NCBI GenBank assembly: GCA_018829465.1
Contig: JAHJTN010000019.1
Coordinates: 62,001-126,000, forward strand
Source of the DNA: Bacteroidota bacterium
GTDB taxonomy: Bacteria > Bacteroidota > Bacteroidia > Flavobacteriales > Flavobacteriaceae
Length of the DNA stretch: 64,000 bases
Direction: 5' to 3'
This document shows, piece after piece, positions 44,316-52,182 of this stretch. A model generated the notes under the pieces. That model did no database searches. It saw only the letters and a program-made list of their open reading frames with translations, and was not told where the DNA came from. The translations under genes and the position numbers were made by a program. Position 1 is the first letter of the stretch. Each line of letters opens with the position of its first letter.

Positions 44316-47165
44316 ATGCCTGATGCACACGATTCCATAATGGTATTTGGAGCGCGCGAACACAACCTGAAAAATATAGATGTAGCGATACCCAGAGAAA
44401 AACTAGTCGTGATTACCGGCCTTTCCGGAAGCGGAAAATCTTCATTAGCTTTTGACACGCTGTATGCCGAAGGCCAACGAAGGTATATCGAAACTTTTTC
44501 TGCCTATGCCCGGCAGTTTTTAGGAAACCTAGAAAGACCCGATGTAGATTCGGTAGAAGGACTATCACCCGTGATTGCCATCGAGCAAAAAACAACGAAC
44601 AAAAACCCGCGATCTACAGTAGGTACCATCACGGAAATATATGATTTTCTGAGACTCCTTTTTGCCCGTGCTGCCACAGCCTACAGCTATGAAACCGGCG
44701 AAAAAATGATAAGCTATGCTGACGATCAAATACAAAATCTGATCATTGAAAGTTATTTTCAAAAGAAAATATTGCTCCTTTCTCCGGTGGTTCGTTCCCG
44801 AAAAGGTCACTATCGCGAACTGTTTGAGCAAATTGCCAAGCAAGGCTTTGTCAAGGTTCGGATAGACGGTGAAATAACAGACATCTATCGCGGGATGAAA
44901 GTAGATAGATACAAAACACACGACATTGAAATTGTGATAGACAGGCTTGTGGTGGGTGATTCGGAAACCGACCTCAAACGCCTGCAGGAATCTATTAAAA
45001 CCGCCATGCACTACGGCGAAAACATCCTTCAACTCATGGATGGCGAAACTGGCGAATTGCGCTATTTTAGTCGAAACCTCATGTGTCCGAGCAGCGGAAT
45101 CTCGTATCCGGAACCCGAACCTAACACCTTTTCGTTCAACTCGCCAAAAGGTGCTTGCCCCAATTGCAACGGCTTGGGCGAAACACACGAAGTTAACCTC
45201 ACTAAAATCATTCCGGATCCAAAAAAATCTATCAAAAACGGTGGGTTTGCTCCACTTGGCGATTACAAATCCACTTGGATTTTTAAACAACTCGAACTCA
45301 TAGCCGAAAAGTACCAGTTCAAAATCACCACAGCCATTGAAGACATCCCGGAAGAAGCCATGAAAGTCATACTCTACGGTGCCAACGAACGGTTTTCTGT
45401 GACTTCCAAAACCTTAGGTATCACCAGAAACTATAAAATAGACTTTGAAGGCATTGTACATTTTATAAAAAACCAATCTGAAAACAGCCAATCTGCTTCT
45501 ATCACAAGGTGGGCTTCTGAATATATGGATACCGTAAACTGCCCTATGTGTGAGGGTTCCAGACTCAAAAAAGAAGCTCGTTATTTTAAAATTGGAGATT
45601 GCAATATTGCCGACCTCAGCTGCATGGACATTGACCAACTTCAAAGTTGGTTTGAACAAGCATCCAATTACTTTTCCAAAAACCAATGGAAAATTGCAGA
45701 AGAAATCGTGAAAGAGCTTCGAAACAGAATTTCTTTTCTAACAGATGTTGGCCTTGGCTACCTATCGCTCCATCGCAGCAGCAAAACACTCTCCGGCGGT
45801 GAGGCGCAACGCATCCGGCTGGCAACACAAATCGGTTCGCAACTTGTGGGTGTCCTCTATATTTTAGATGAACCCAGCATCGGGCTCCATCAAAGAGACA
45901 ACCAAAAACTCATAGAAGCACTTACCAAACTAAGAGACAACGGAAATTCCGTAATTGTAGTGGAACACGACAAAGACATGATGATGCACGCCGATCATAT
46001 CATTGACATGGGACCGGGCGCCGGAAAACTTGGCGGGAACATTATCAGTCAAGGCAGTCCGGATGAAGTGATTTTGCACAACACAACAACAGCGCATTAT
46101 TTAAATGGAAGCATGCATATTGAAATTCCGCAAAAAAGAAGAAGCGGAAACGGAAAAAAAATATGGTTAAAAGGAGCATCCGGAAACAACCTCAAAGACA
46201 TAAACGTTGCATTTCCACTTGGTATGATGATAGGCGTAACAGGGGTTTCGGGCAGTGGAAAATCTACCCTTATCAACGAAACCCTGTATCCGATTTTAAA
46301 TGCGCATATCTACAATGCCGTCAAAAAACCCTTGGCTTATAAGTCCATCAAGGGACTCGAACATATAGACAAAATCATAGACATCAACCAGCAGCCCATT
46401 GGGCGTACGCCGCGCTCAAACCCGGCTACCTACACAGGTGTTTTTTCCGAAATCCGAAATCTTTTTGCTAAAACACCCGAAGCGGCCATACGCGGTTACA
46501 AGCCGGGCAGGTTTAGTTTTAATGTGGCCGGCGGCCGATGCGAAACTTGCCAAGGTGCCGGTTTGCGAACCATAGAAATGAATTTTTTACCCGATGTGTA
46601 CGTACATTGTGAAACCTGTCAAGGGATGCGTTTTAACAGGGAAACACTCGAAGTGCGATACAAAGGAAAATCCATCTCTGATATTTTAAACATGACCATA
46701 GATGAAGCGGTGGTCTTCTTTGAAAACATACCCAAAATTCACCAAAAACTAATCACCATTAAAAATGTGGGCTTAGGCTATATCACGCTCGGACAACAAA
46801 GCACTACCCTGTCCGGTGGTGAAGCACAACGCATCAAGCTGGCTACAGAGCTTTCAAAAAAAGATACGGGAAATACGTTTTACATCTTAGACGAGCCCAC
46901 CACAGGATTGCATTTTGAAGACATTCGTGTGCTTTTAGAAGTCCTGCATGAGTTAGTTGAAAAGGGAAATACCGTCTTAATTATAGAACACAACTTAGAT
47001 GTTATCAAAACCGTAGATTATATTATAGATATAGGACCGGAAGGTGGTAAAAAAGGAGGCGAAGTGGTAGCCAAAGGCAGTCCGGAAACTGTCATCAAAA
47101 ATAAAAAAAGCCACACAGCCAAGTTTTTGGCAAAAGAATTGGCATTTAAAGAACTAACTACTTAA
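44316..47165 (+). CDS. uvrA: Excinuclease ABC subunit A (canonical UvrA)
   Basis: UvrA starts nucleotide excision repair by recognising distorted DNA. The start at 44316 (MPDAHDSIMVFGAREHNLKN) gives 949 residues. Walker A motifs are GLSGSGKS (35-42) and GVSGSGKS; signatures are TLSGGEAQRIRLATQIG and TLSGGEAQRIKLATEL; zinc pairs are ACPNCNGLG with NCPMCEGSRL, and CETCQGAG with CETCQGMRF. LDEPSIGLHQRDN matches E. coli UvrA exactly in this stretch, so this is the likely orthologue. A diverged paralogue lies at 31272. It is bounded upstream by a terminator. Confidence 0.95.
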   Translation: MPDAHDSIMVFGAREHNLKNIDVAIPREKLVVITGLSGSGKSSLAFDTLYAEGQRRYIETFSAYARQFLGNLERPDVDSVEGLSPVIAIEQKTTNKNPRSTVGTITEIYDFLRLLFARAATAYSYETGEKMISYADDQIQNLIIESYFQKKILLLSPVVRSRKGHYRELFEQIAKQGFVKVRIDGEITDIYRGMKVDRYKTHDIEIVIDRLVVGDSETDLKRLQESIKTAMHYGENILQLMDGETGELRYFSRNLMCPSSGISYPEPEPNTFSFNSPKGACPNCNGLGETHEVNLTKIIPDPKKSIKNGGFAPLGDYKSTWIFKQLELIAEKYQFKITTAIEDIPEEAMKVILYGANERFSVTSKTLGITRNYKIDFEGIVHFIKNQSENSQSASITRWASEYMDTVNCPMCEGSRLKKEARYFKIGDCNIADLSCMDIDQLQSWFEQASNYFSKNQWKIAEEIVKELRNRISFLTDVGLGYLSLHRSSKTLSGGEAQRIRLATQIGSQLVGVLYILDEPSIGLHQRDNQKLIEALTKLRDNGNSVIVVEHDKDMMMHADHIIDMGPGAGKLGGNIISQGSPDEVILHNTTTAHYLNGSMHIEIPQKRRSGNGKKIWLKGASGNNLKDINVAFPLGMMIGVTGVSGSGKSTLINETLYPILNAHIYNAVKKPLAYKSIKGLEHIDKIIDINQQPIGRTPRSNPATYTGVFSEIRNLFAKTPEAAIRGYKPGRFSFNVAGGRCETCQGAGLRTIEMNFLPDVYVHCETCQGMRFNRETLEVRYKGKSISDILNMTIDEAVVFFENIPKIHQKLITIKNVGLGYITLGQQSTTLSGGEAQRIKLATELSKKDTGNTFYILDEPTTGLHFEDIRVLLEVLHELVEKGNTVLIIEHNLDVIKTVDYIIDIGPEGGKKGGEVVAKGSPETVIKNKKSHTAKFLAKELAFKELTT

Positions 47166-47215
47166 AATAATACCGACATTCGTTTGTAAATTTTAAAAAA
47201 ATAACATCATATAAT

Positions 47216-47902
47216 ATGCGAAAAGATCATACACGTACCTGGAATGAAATCAAAACGAATGACTCTTGGGCACTTTTCAAAATCATGGGTGAGTTTGTAA
47301 ACGGCTTCGAAAAAATGAGCCAAATTGGCCCTTGTATTACCATTTTTGGTTCTGCACGAACCCAGCCGGGAGCACCTTACTACGAACTGACCGTTCGTGT
47401 GGCTCGTAAAATAGTAGAATCGGGCTATGGCATCATTACAGGAGGTGGCCCGGGCATCATGGAAGCCGGAAACAAGGGTGCACATTTGGGTGGTGGCACA
47501 TCGGTTGGTCTCAATATTGACTTGCCTTTCGAACAGCACGACAATCCATATATCGACCACGATAAAAATCTGGACTTTGATTACTTTTTTGTACGAAAAG
47601 TAATGTTTGTCAAATATTCACAAGGATTTGTGGTGATGCCGGGCGGATTCGGCACTTTGGATGAATTATTTGAAGCCGTCACACTGATTCAGACTCGAAA
47701 AATTGAAAAATTTCCTATCATTTTGGTCGGTAAAGAATTTTGGGAAGGGCTGATTGATTGGATTAAAAAAACCTTAGAAGATACTTTTAAAACCATCAGT
47801 CCGGGTGATTTGGATTTAATCCACGTAGTCGATCACGAAGACGAGGTTATCGAAATTATTGACAAATTCTATAACCAGTTTAACCTCAGTCCTAATTTTT
47901 AA
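47216..47902 (+). CDS. LOG-family protein (TIGR00730-type Rossmann fold)
   Basis: The 228-residue protein has the nucleotide-binding GGGPGIMEAGNKGAHLGGG and MPGGFGTLDELFE (PGGxGTxxE) motifs of the LONELY GUY family. Family members release cytokinin bases or, more generally, hydrolyse purine nucleoside 5'-monophosphates to base and ribose-5-phosphate. The Arg and Glu in RKVMFVKYSQGFVVMPGG and the second motif are present, so it should be active. The cellular substrate in bacteria of this class is not settled. It follows uvrA by 50 bases and converges with the gluconate permease gene. Confidence 0.9.
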   Translation: MRKDHTRTWNEIKTNDSWALFKIMGEFVNGFEKMSQIGPCITIFGSARTQPGAPYYELTVRVARKIVESGYGIITGGGPGIMEAGNKGAHLGGGTSVGLNIDLPFEQHDNPYIDHDKNLDFDYFFVRKVMFVKYSQGFVVMPGGFGTLDELFEAVTLIQTRKIEKFPIILVGKEFWEGLIDWIKKTLEDTFKTISPGDLDLIHVVDHEDEVIEIIDKFYNQFNLSPNF

Positions 47903-47905
47903 GCA

Positions 47906-49234
47906 TCAGAAAAACGGATACAACAGGCTGACCACTGCAAAACCCACCAATCCGAGCCATACCGTCATCATGGTCCACGAACGAAAAGTCTGCTTTTCGT
48001 TGAGACCCAAATATTGGCTTACCAACCAAAACCCGCTATCGTTTACGTGCGAAAGCATAGAAGCACCTGAAGCCACCGCAATGACGATGCAAGCCAATTG
48101 ACCAGCCGAAAGCGTTAAGTTTTCTAACAAAGCGGCTACCAAACCGGCCGCTGTAATCATAGCTACCGTAGCCGAACCCTGAATTACCCGTACCAACAAA
48201 GCAGCCAAAAAAGCAAAAACAAGTATAGGAAAACCCAATTCTTGAAGCGATATAGCCAACACTTTTCCGGCACCGGTATCCGTCAAAACTTGCTTAAAAA
48301 CACCACCCGCGCCCGTAAGTAAAATAATTGTTCCGGCCGGTGCTAACGATTTGGTCGTGATATCGTGCAATTGTTTTTTAGTAAATCCTTTTCGAATGCC
48401 CAAAAAATACCAAGCCAATACATTGGCCAGTATCAGCGCTGAAAACGGATGACCGAGCAAAGCCACCATATCTTTGAAAGTCCTATTTTCTATCGGAATC
48501 CAATTGTTTTGCACCACAGTGTTTAAAACAATCAAAACAATAGGCAGAGAAACCATCAAAAACACAGCACTTACAGGGGGAATATGTGCCATTGTAACCG
48601 AACTCTTTTCAACCTTCGGTGCCATCACGTGTATTTTCTTTGAAATATGCCTCCCAAACCACAAACCACTGACCAAAGCCGTTGGTATGGCTGTGATGAT
48701 GCCAATCAAAATTACCCAACCGATGTCGGCTCCTATCATGTCTGCCACTACAACAGGCCCGGGTGTGGGTGGTATAAAAGCATGGGCAATGGCCAATCCG
48801 GACAACAACGGAATGGCGTATAGCAAAAGGGATTTTTTGGTTTTTCGCTGAAGCGCATACACCAAAGGCACCAAGATGATAAAAGCCACATCAAAGAAAA
48901 CGGGGATAGCAATAATGAGTCCGGATAGCATCAACGCCAAAGGCGATTTCTTCTCGCCCAACTTTTTTAAAAGAAAATCGGAAATCGCTCTTGTGCCACC
49001 GGAATGTTCCAAAATAGCCCCAAACATGGCACCCAAACCGACTACCGTAGCCACAAAACCTAAAGTGCCTGCCATGCCTTGTTGCACAGTCTGAATCAGT
49101 GCTTTGGCATCCAAACCGGCTAAAATACCCACAACCATGGCACTCATCAACAAAGCCAAAAAAGCCTGAATACGAAGTTTTAATATCAGAAACAACAATA
49201 GGGCAATACCCAATACAAAAGCGAAAAGTAGCAT
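47906..49234 (-). CDS. Gluconate permease, GntP family
   Basis: The 442-residue inner-membrane protein has about twelve hydrophobic segments and typical GntP motifs: FIPPTPGPVVVADMIGAD, ALMLSGLIIAIPVFFDVAFI, VIQGSATVAMITAAGL and HVNDSGFWLVSQYLGL near the C terminus. It should import gluconate with protons. It lies 3 bases after the gluconokinase/6-phosphogluconate dehydrogenase fusion gene and is certainly in its operon, which strongly supports gluconate as substrate. Confidence 0.93.
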   Translation of the reverse strand: MLLFAFVLGIALLLFLILKLRIQAFLALLMSAMVVGILAGLDAKALIQTVQQGMAGTLGFVATVVGLGAMFGAILEHSGGTRAISDFLLKKLGEKKSPLALMLSGLIIAIPVFFDVAFIILVPLVYALQRKTKKSLLLYAIPLLSGLAIAHAFIPPTPGPVVVADMIGADIGWVILIGIITAIPTALVSGLWFGRHISKKIHVMAPKVEKSSVTMAHIPPVSAVFLMVSLPIVLIVLNTVVQNNWIPIENRTFKDMVALLGHPFSALILANVLAWYFLGIRKGFTKKQLHDITTKSLAPAGTIILLTGAGGVFKQVLTDTGAGKVLAISLQELGFPILVFAFLAALLVRVIQGSATVAMITAAGLVAALLENLTLSAGQLACIVIAVASGASMLSHVNDSGFWLVSQYLGLNEKQTFRSWTMMTVWLGLVGFAVVSLLYPFF

Positions 49235-49237
49235 AGT

Positions 49238-51148
49238 TTAGGTTTTGTTTAAAGTTGTCCATATTGTGTGGTGGCTTTCTGCAGCATGGTCAGATTTTCT
49301 CCTATATCCGTGTGCGCCAAAAAGGTCGCGTTGCGCTTGTATCAGGTTTGCAGGAGATTCCGCTTGTGTAAAGGCGTTCATAAAATCTAAGGCTGCGGAA
49401 AAGCAAGGAATTGGCCAACCGGCTGCCGTGTTTTGCAAAACAAAGGCTTTTAAATGTTCTTTATTTGCTTTAAGGTATGCCACTACATTCGGATGTAGTA
49501 AAATGGACGTACCATCTACCATCTCTGCCAATTGTTCCATCATTCGGGATCGAATGATACAGCCATTCGTCCAAATGCGGGCAAGTTCTCTAAAATCCAA
49601 TTCCCAATGGTATGTTTCTGCGGCTTTTTGAATCAGGCTAAAACCTTGGTGATGTACTATCCATCGTGCCGATTGGTAGGCTTGTAAAATAGAACCTACA
49701 TCTGTCACAACTGCATTCTGTGTTGCAAAATCGTACATTTGAGCTGCCTGTACGCGTTTATCTTTATTTGCCGACACATAGCGTGCGTTGAGGGCAGCCG
49801 TCAATACCGTTGCGGGTTCGCCCAATTGGCTAGCCGCTACGGTTGTCCAATTGCCCGTGCCTTTGTGTGCCGCCTGATCCAAAATATCATCCAAGGTAAG
49901 GACGTCTCCAGTTCGGTGTTGTAAAATTCGGGTCGTGATTTCCAACAGGTAACTTTCAGCTTCTGTCTGCAAAGCCTGCTCGAAAACTTGGGCGATTGCC
50001 TCGGGCGACATCTTAGCAGCAAAACGCATACATTGGTAAAGTTCGGCTAAGAGTTGCATCTCGGCATACTCCATGCCGTTGTGAACCATTTTCACAAAAT
50101 GGCCGCTCCCACCCTTTCCGACATAAGTTGTACAAGGCGAACCATGTTTATCTTTCGCTGCAATGGCACGGAGATAAGGTTTTACGATTTGATATCCGAC
50201 CGCATCGCCACCCGGCATGATAGCGGGTCCGTGCAGCGCGCCTTCTTCCCCGCCGGAGACACCAACCCCTAAAAACCGCACGCCTACTTTGCCCATTTTA
50301 TCCATTCTCAAAAGGGTATCCGCATAGTGCGAATTGCCACCGTCCATCACCACATCACCAAAATCTAAAAAGGGCACCAAATCATCCAATACCGCATCCA
50401 CCGCTTTACCTGCATTAATCATCAAAAATATTTTTCGCGGTCTTTGTATTGACAAAACAAAAGCCTCCAAATTGTCAAAAGCTTGCGCATCTGCCAATTC
50501 GGGAAAAGTTTGTGTCGCTTTTTCGGCCACTTTTTCCTCTTTGCCGGGCACATGCCTGTTAAACAAAGACAAACGTACACCCTTTCTCGCCAAATTTCTG
50601 GCAAGGCTGCTGCCCATCACCCCAAGACCAATGAGCCCAAAAGAGGTTTGCCTGTAGTAATTCACAATAGCATTCACCAAGGATTCGGGCGATTGCTTCA
50701 CGTCCAAATACAGGCCATATACAGGTTTTTCGAGGGTGTCAAACTGCGATTGCAACAAACTTTGGGGCATAAAATGTCCGTTGCGCACTTGCATCCTGTC
50801 ACGTAGCAAATCGAAATCGCCATGAAGCAAGACCCAATCCGTTCTATGGCCAAGCCGATGCGATAATATTTCTCTATAACTTTCCTTGAGTGCCGAACAT
50901 GCCAAAATGCAACCATCCTTTTGTAGCGTTGCGTTGGCCAAAGCGTTGAGCGACTCCAACCACCCTTGTCTGTCGTGGTCATTGAGCGGTTGCCCCGAAG
51001 CCATTTTGTCTTTGTTTGCCTGCGGGTGGTAATCGTCACCGTCATAAAAAGGAATATCGAGCGCTTTGGATAACAGATGTCCGACGGTTGACTTGCCGGC
51101 GGCAGATACGCCCATCAACACAACAATTTTCGTTTGATTTTTTTGCAT
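49238..51148 (-). CDS. Fusion of gluconokinase (GntK) and 6-phosphogluconate dehydrogenase (Gnd)
   Basis: The 636-residue protein joins two enzymes acting in sequence. Residues 1-166 are a GntK-type kinase: Walker A GVSAAGKS (13-20), FYDGDDYHPQANKDKMASG, and LACSALKESYR. Residues 168-636 are a 6-phosphogluconate dehydrogenase: NADP site GLIGLGVMGSSLARN (171-185), GVGVSGGEEGA, GKGGSGHFVKMVHNGMEY with catalytic K353 and E360, and the KGTGNWT signature. Gluconate would be phosphorylated and then oxidised to ribulose-5-phosphate within one chain. The junction (NYYRQTSFGLIGLG) is short and in frame with no sign of sequencing error. With the permease gene it forms a two-gene gluconate operon. Confidence 0.93.
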   Translation of the reverse strand: MQKNQTKIVVLMGVSAAGKSTVGHLLSKALDIPFYDGDDYHPQANKDKMASGQPLNDHDRQGWLESLNALANATLQKDGCILACSALKESYREILSHRLGHRTDWVLLHGDFDLLRDRMQVRNGHFMPQSLLQSQFDTLEKPVYGLYLDVKQSPESLVNAIVNYYRQTSFGLIGLGVMGSSLARNLARKGVRLSLFNRHVPGKEEKVAEKATQTFPELADAQAFDNLEAFVLSIQRPRKIFLMINAGKAVDAVLDDLVPFLDFGDVVMDGGNSHYADTLLRMDKMGKVGVRFLGVGVSGGEEGALHGPAIMPGGDAVGYQIVKPYLRAIAAKDKHGSPCTTYVGKGGSGHFVKMVHNGMEYAEMQLLAELYQCMRFAAKMSPEAIAQVFEQALQTEAESYLLEITTRILQHRTGDVLTLDDILDQAAHKGTGNWTTVAASQLGEPATVLTAALNARYVSANKDKRVQAAQMYDFATQNAVVTDVGSILQAYQSARWIVHHQGFSLIQKAAETYHWELDFRELARIWTNGCIIRSRMMEQLAEMVDGTSILLHPNVVAYLKANKEHLKAFVLQNTAAGWPIPCFSAALDFMNAFTQAESPANLIQAQRDLFGAHGYRRKSDHAAESHHTIWTTLNKT

Positions 51149-51218
51149 ACGTAAAAATAGAAAAATGTTTTTGTTTACCTATTTTCTGACAAAATCTGTC
51201 ACACATTTGTAATTTTTT

Positions 51219-51306
51219 GGGCGTTTCCCCGCTTTTGGCGGGGTCGGGCTTTCCGTTCCAATCTTTTTTTTGACAAAAAAGGATTTCCACTGCAATCCCT
51301 AACGCA
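51219..51306. repeat. Multi-hairpin intergenic repeat
   Basis: An outer pair GCGTT/AACGC (51221-51225, 51301-51305) encloses two hairpins: CCCCGC/GCGGGG (51227-51232, 51238-51243) and an AATC-T-run/A-run-GGATT stem (51260-51285). Elements of this shape beginning GGGCGTT and containing a GGTCGGGCT core are, from memory, widespread between genes in Bacteroidota. Only one copy is in the window. Confidence 0.65.
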
Positions 51307-51537
51307 AATATCTACTTCTTTAAAACAGCTTCTTTTTAAATTTTAACATTATTTAAAACACTGATAAACAATAATATATAATTTTTAACATGATTAATCC
51401 TTGTTTATTCAACTATTTATTTCGTTTAAACTAATATTATAGTTATATTTGACTTTATAATTAAAAAAAAGCCAATCCACCGATGCCGTTTTAGTTTGGG
51501 AGAAGGTATTTGCTTATTTTTTGAGGTATTAAGTATA

Positions 51538-51570
51538 AAACCTCACAGGTTTTAAAAACCTGTGAGGTTT
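51538..51570. repeat. Perfect palindrome of the CCTCACAGG type
   Basis: AAACCTCACAGGTTT and AAACCTGTGAGGTTT are perfect 15-base arms around three bases. It could act as a terminator in either direction; this type of palindrome is also a common dispersed repeat in flavobacterial genomes. Confidence 0.75.
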
Positions 51571-51649
51571 AAAGAAAAAATATAGCTTTTAGGTTTACTT
51601 GATAAAGCGAACCCTTTTGCAAAATAAAATATTGAAAAACAAGAATATA

Positions 51650-51723
51650 ATTATCCTAGGGCGTTCCATTCCTGTGCTGAGCGCAGTAGAAGTATGACCG
51701 ATAAAAACAAATAATATAAACAG
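51650..51723 (+). repeat. Dispersed repeat, copy C (5'-truncated, with an insert)
   Basis: The 3' part of the 90-base element is present (ATTATCCTAGGGCGTTCCA, then TGACCGATAAAAACAAATAA and ATAAACAG). In the middle, two bases are replaced by 28 that include CCTGTGCTGAGCGCAGTAG, itself like a common flavobacterial intergenic motif. It abuts copy B head to tail. Confidence 0.7.
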
Positions 51724-51813
51724 ATGAAACGCCCATGTAAAAATTTTGCACACAGGAGCATGATTATCCTAGGGCGTTCCGTCTGACCTTTGAAAAACAA
51801 TAAATATAAACAG
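51724..51813 (+). repeat. Dispersed repeat, copy B
   Basis: The first 57 bases are identical to copy A at 16389-16445. The 20-codon frame is kept (51724-51786, last residue Val in place of Ile). As in copy A the element ends ATAAACAG directly against an ATG, here that of the blaI-like gene. Confidence 0.75.
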
Positions 51814-52182
51814 ATGAAAACCCTCACCAAAGCCGAAGAAGAAATCATGCACTATTTGTGGGAAATGGGAAAAACCAATGTTGCAGGTATTTTAGAAAAA
51901 ATGCCCGAACCCAAGCCTGCTTACAATACCGTTTCTACCATCATCAGAATATTGGAAACCAAAAATTTTGTCTCACACGAAGCTGCAGGCAAAGGTTACT
52001 TGTACTTTCCCTTAGTTCAGAAAGCCGAGTATTCTCAATTTACACTTACCAACATGGCCAACGATTATTTTGGCGGCTCTTTCAAGAGCATGGTTTCCTT
52101 CTTTGTCAACAAAAAGGAACTCAGCCTGCACGACTTGGAAAATATCCTGAAAGAAATCGAAAACAAAAAAGATAAGTTATGA
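51814..52182 (+). CDS. BlaI/MecI/CopY-family repressor
   Basis: The ATG at 51814 (MKTLTKAEEEIMHYLWEMG) gives 122 residues. The winged helix-turn-helix (about 4-70) includes the family's AYNTVSTIIRILETKNFV and GKGYLYFP stretches; the C-terminal part is the dimerisation region. Such repressors control a membrane metallopeptidase and often beta-lactamase or envelope genes, and are released by proteolysis. The start overlaps nothing upstream but is directly adjacent to the dispersed repeat; the downstream receptor gene overlaps by four bases. Confidence 0.93.
   Translation: MKTLTKAEEEIMHYLWEMGKTNVAGILEKMPEPKPAYNTVSTIIRILETKNFVSHEAAGKGYLYFPLVQKAEYSQFTLTNMANDYFGGSFKSMVSFFVNKKELSLHDLENILKEIENKKDKL

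Larger units (their letters stand above)
51149..51813. other. Repeat-rich spacer between the gluconate operon and the blaI-like gene
   Basis: This 665-base spacer contains a multi-hairpin element (51219-51306), a perfect palindrome (51538-51570) and two copies of the dispersed 90-base repeat (51650-51813). Between them it is AT-rich. No protein gene is supported. The divergent genes on each side must find promoters inside it. Confidence 0.8.

Noticed and set aside
51042-51290. 82-codon minus-strand frame across the start of the gntK-gnd fusion and the multi-hairpin repeat
   Set aside because: It overlaps the fusion gene in another frame and the rest comes from the repeat element.
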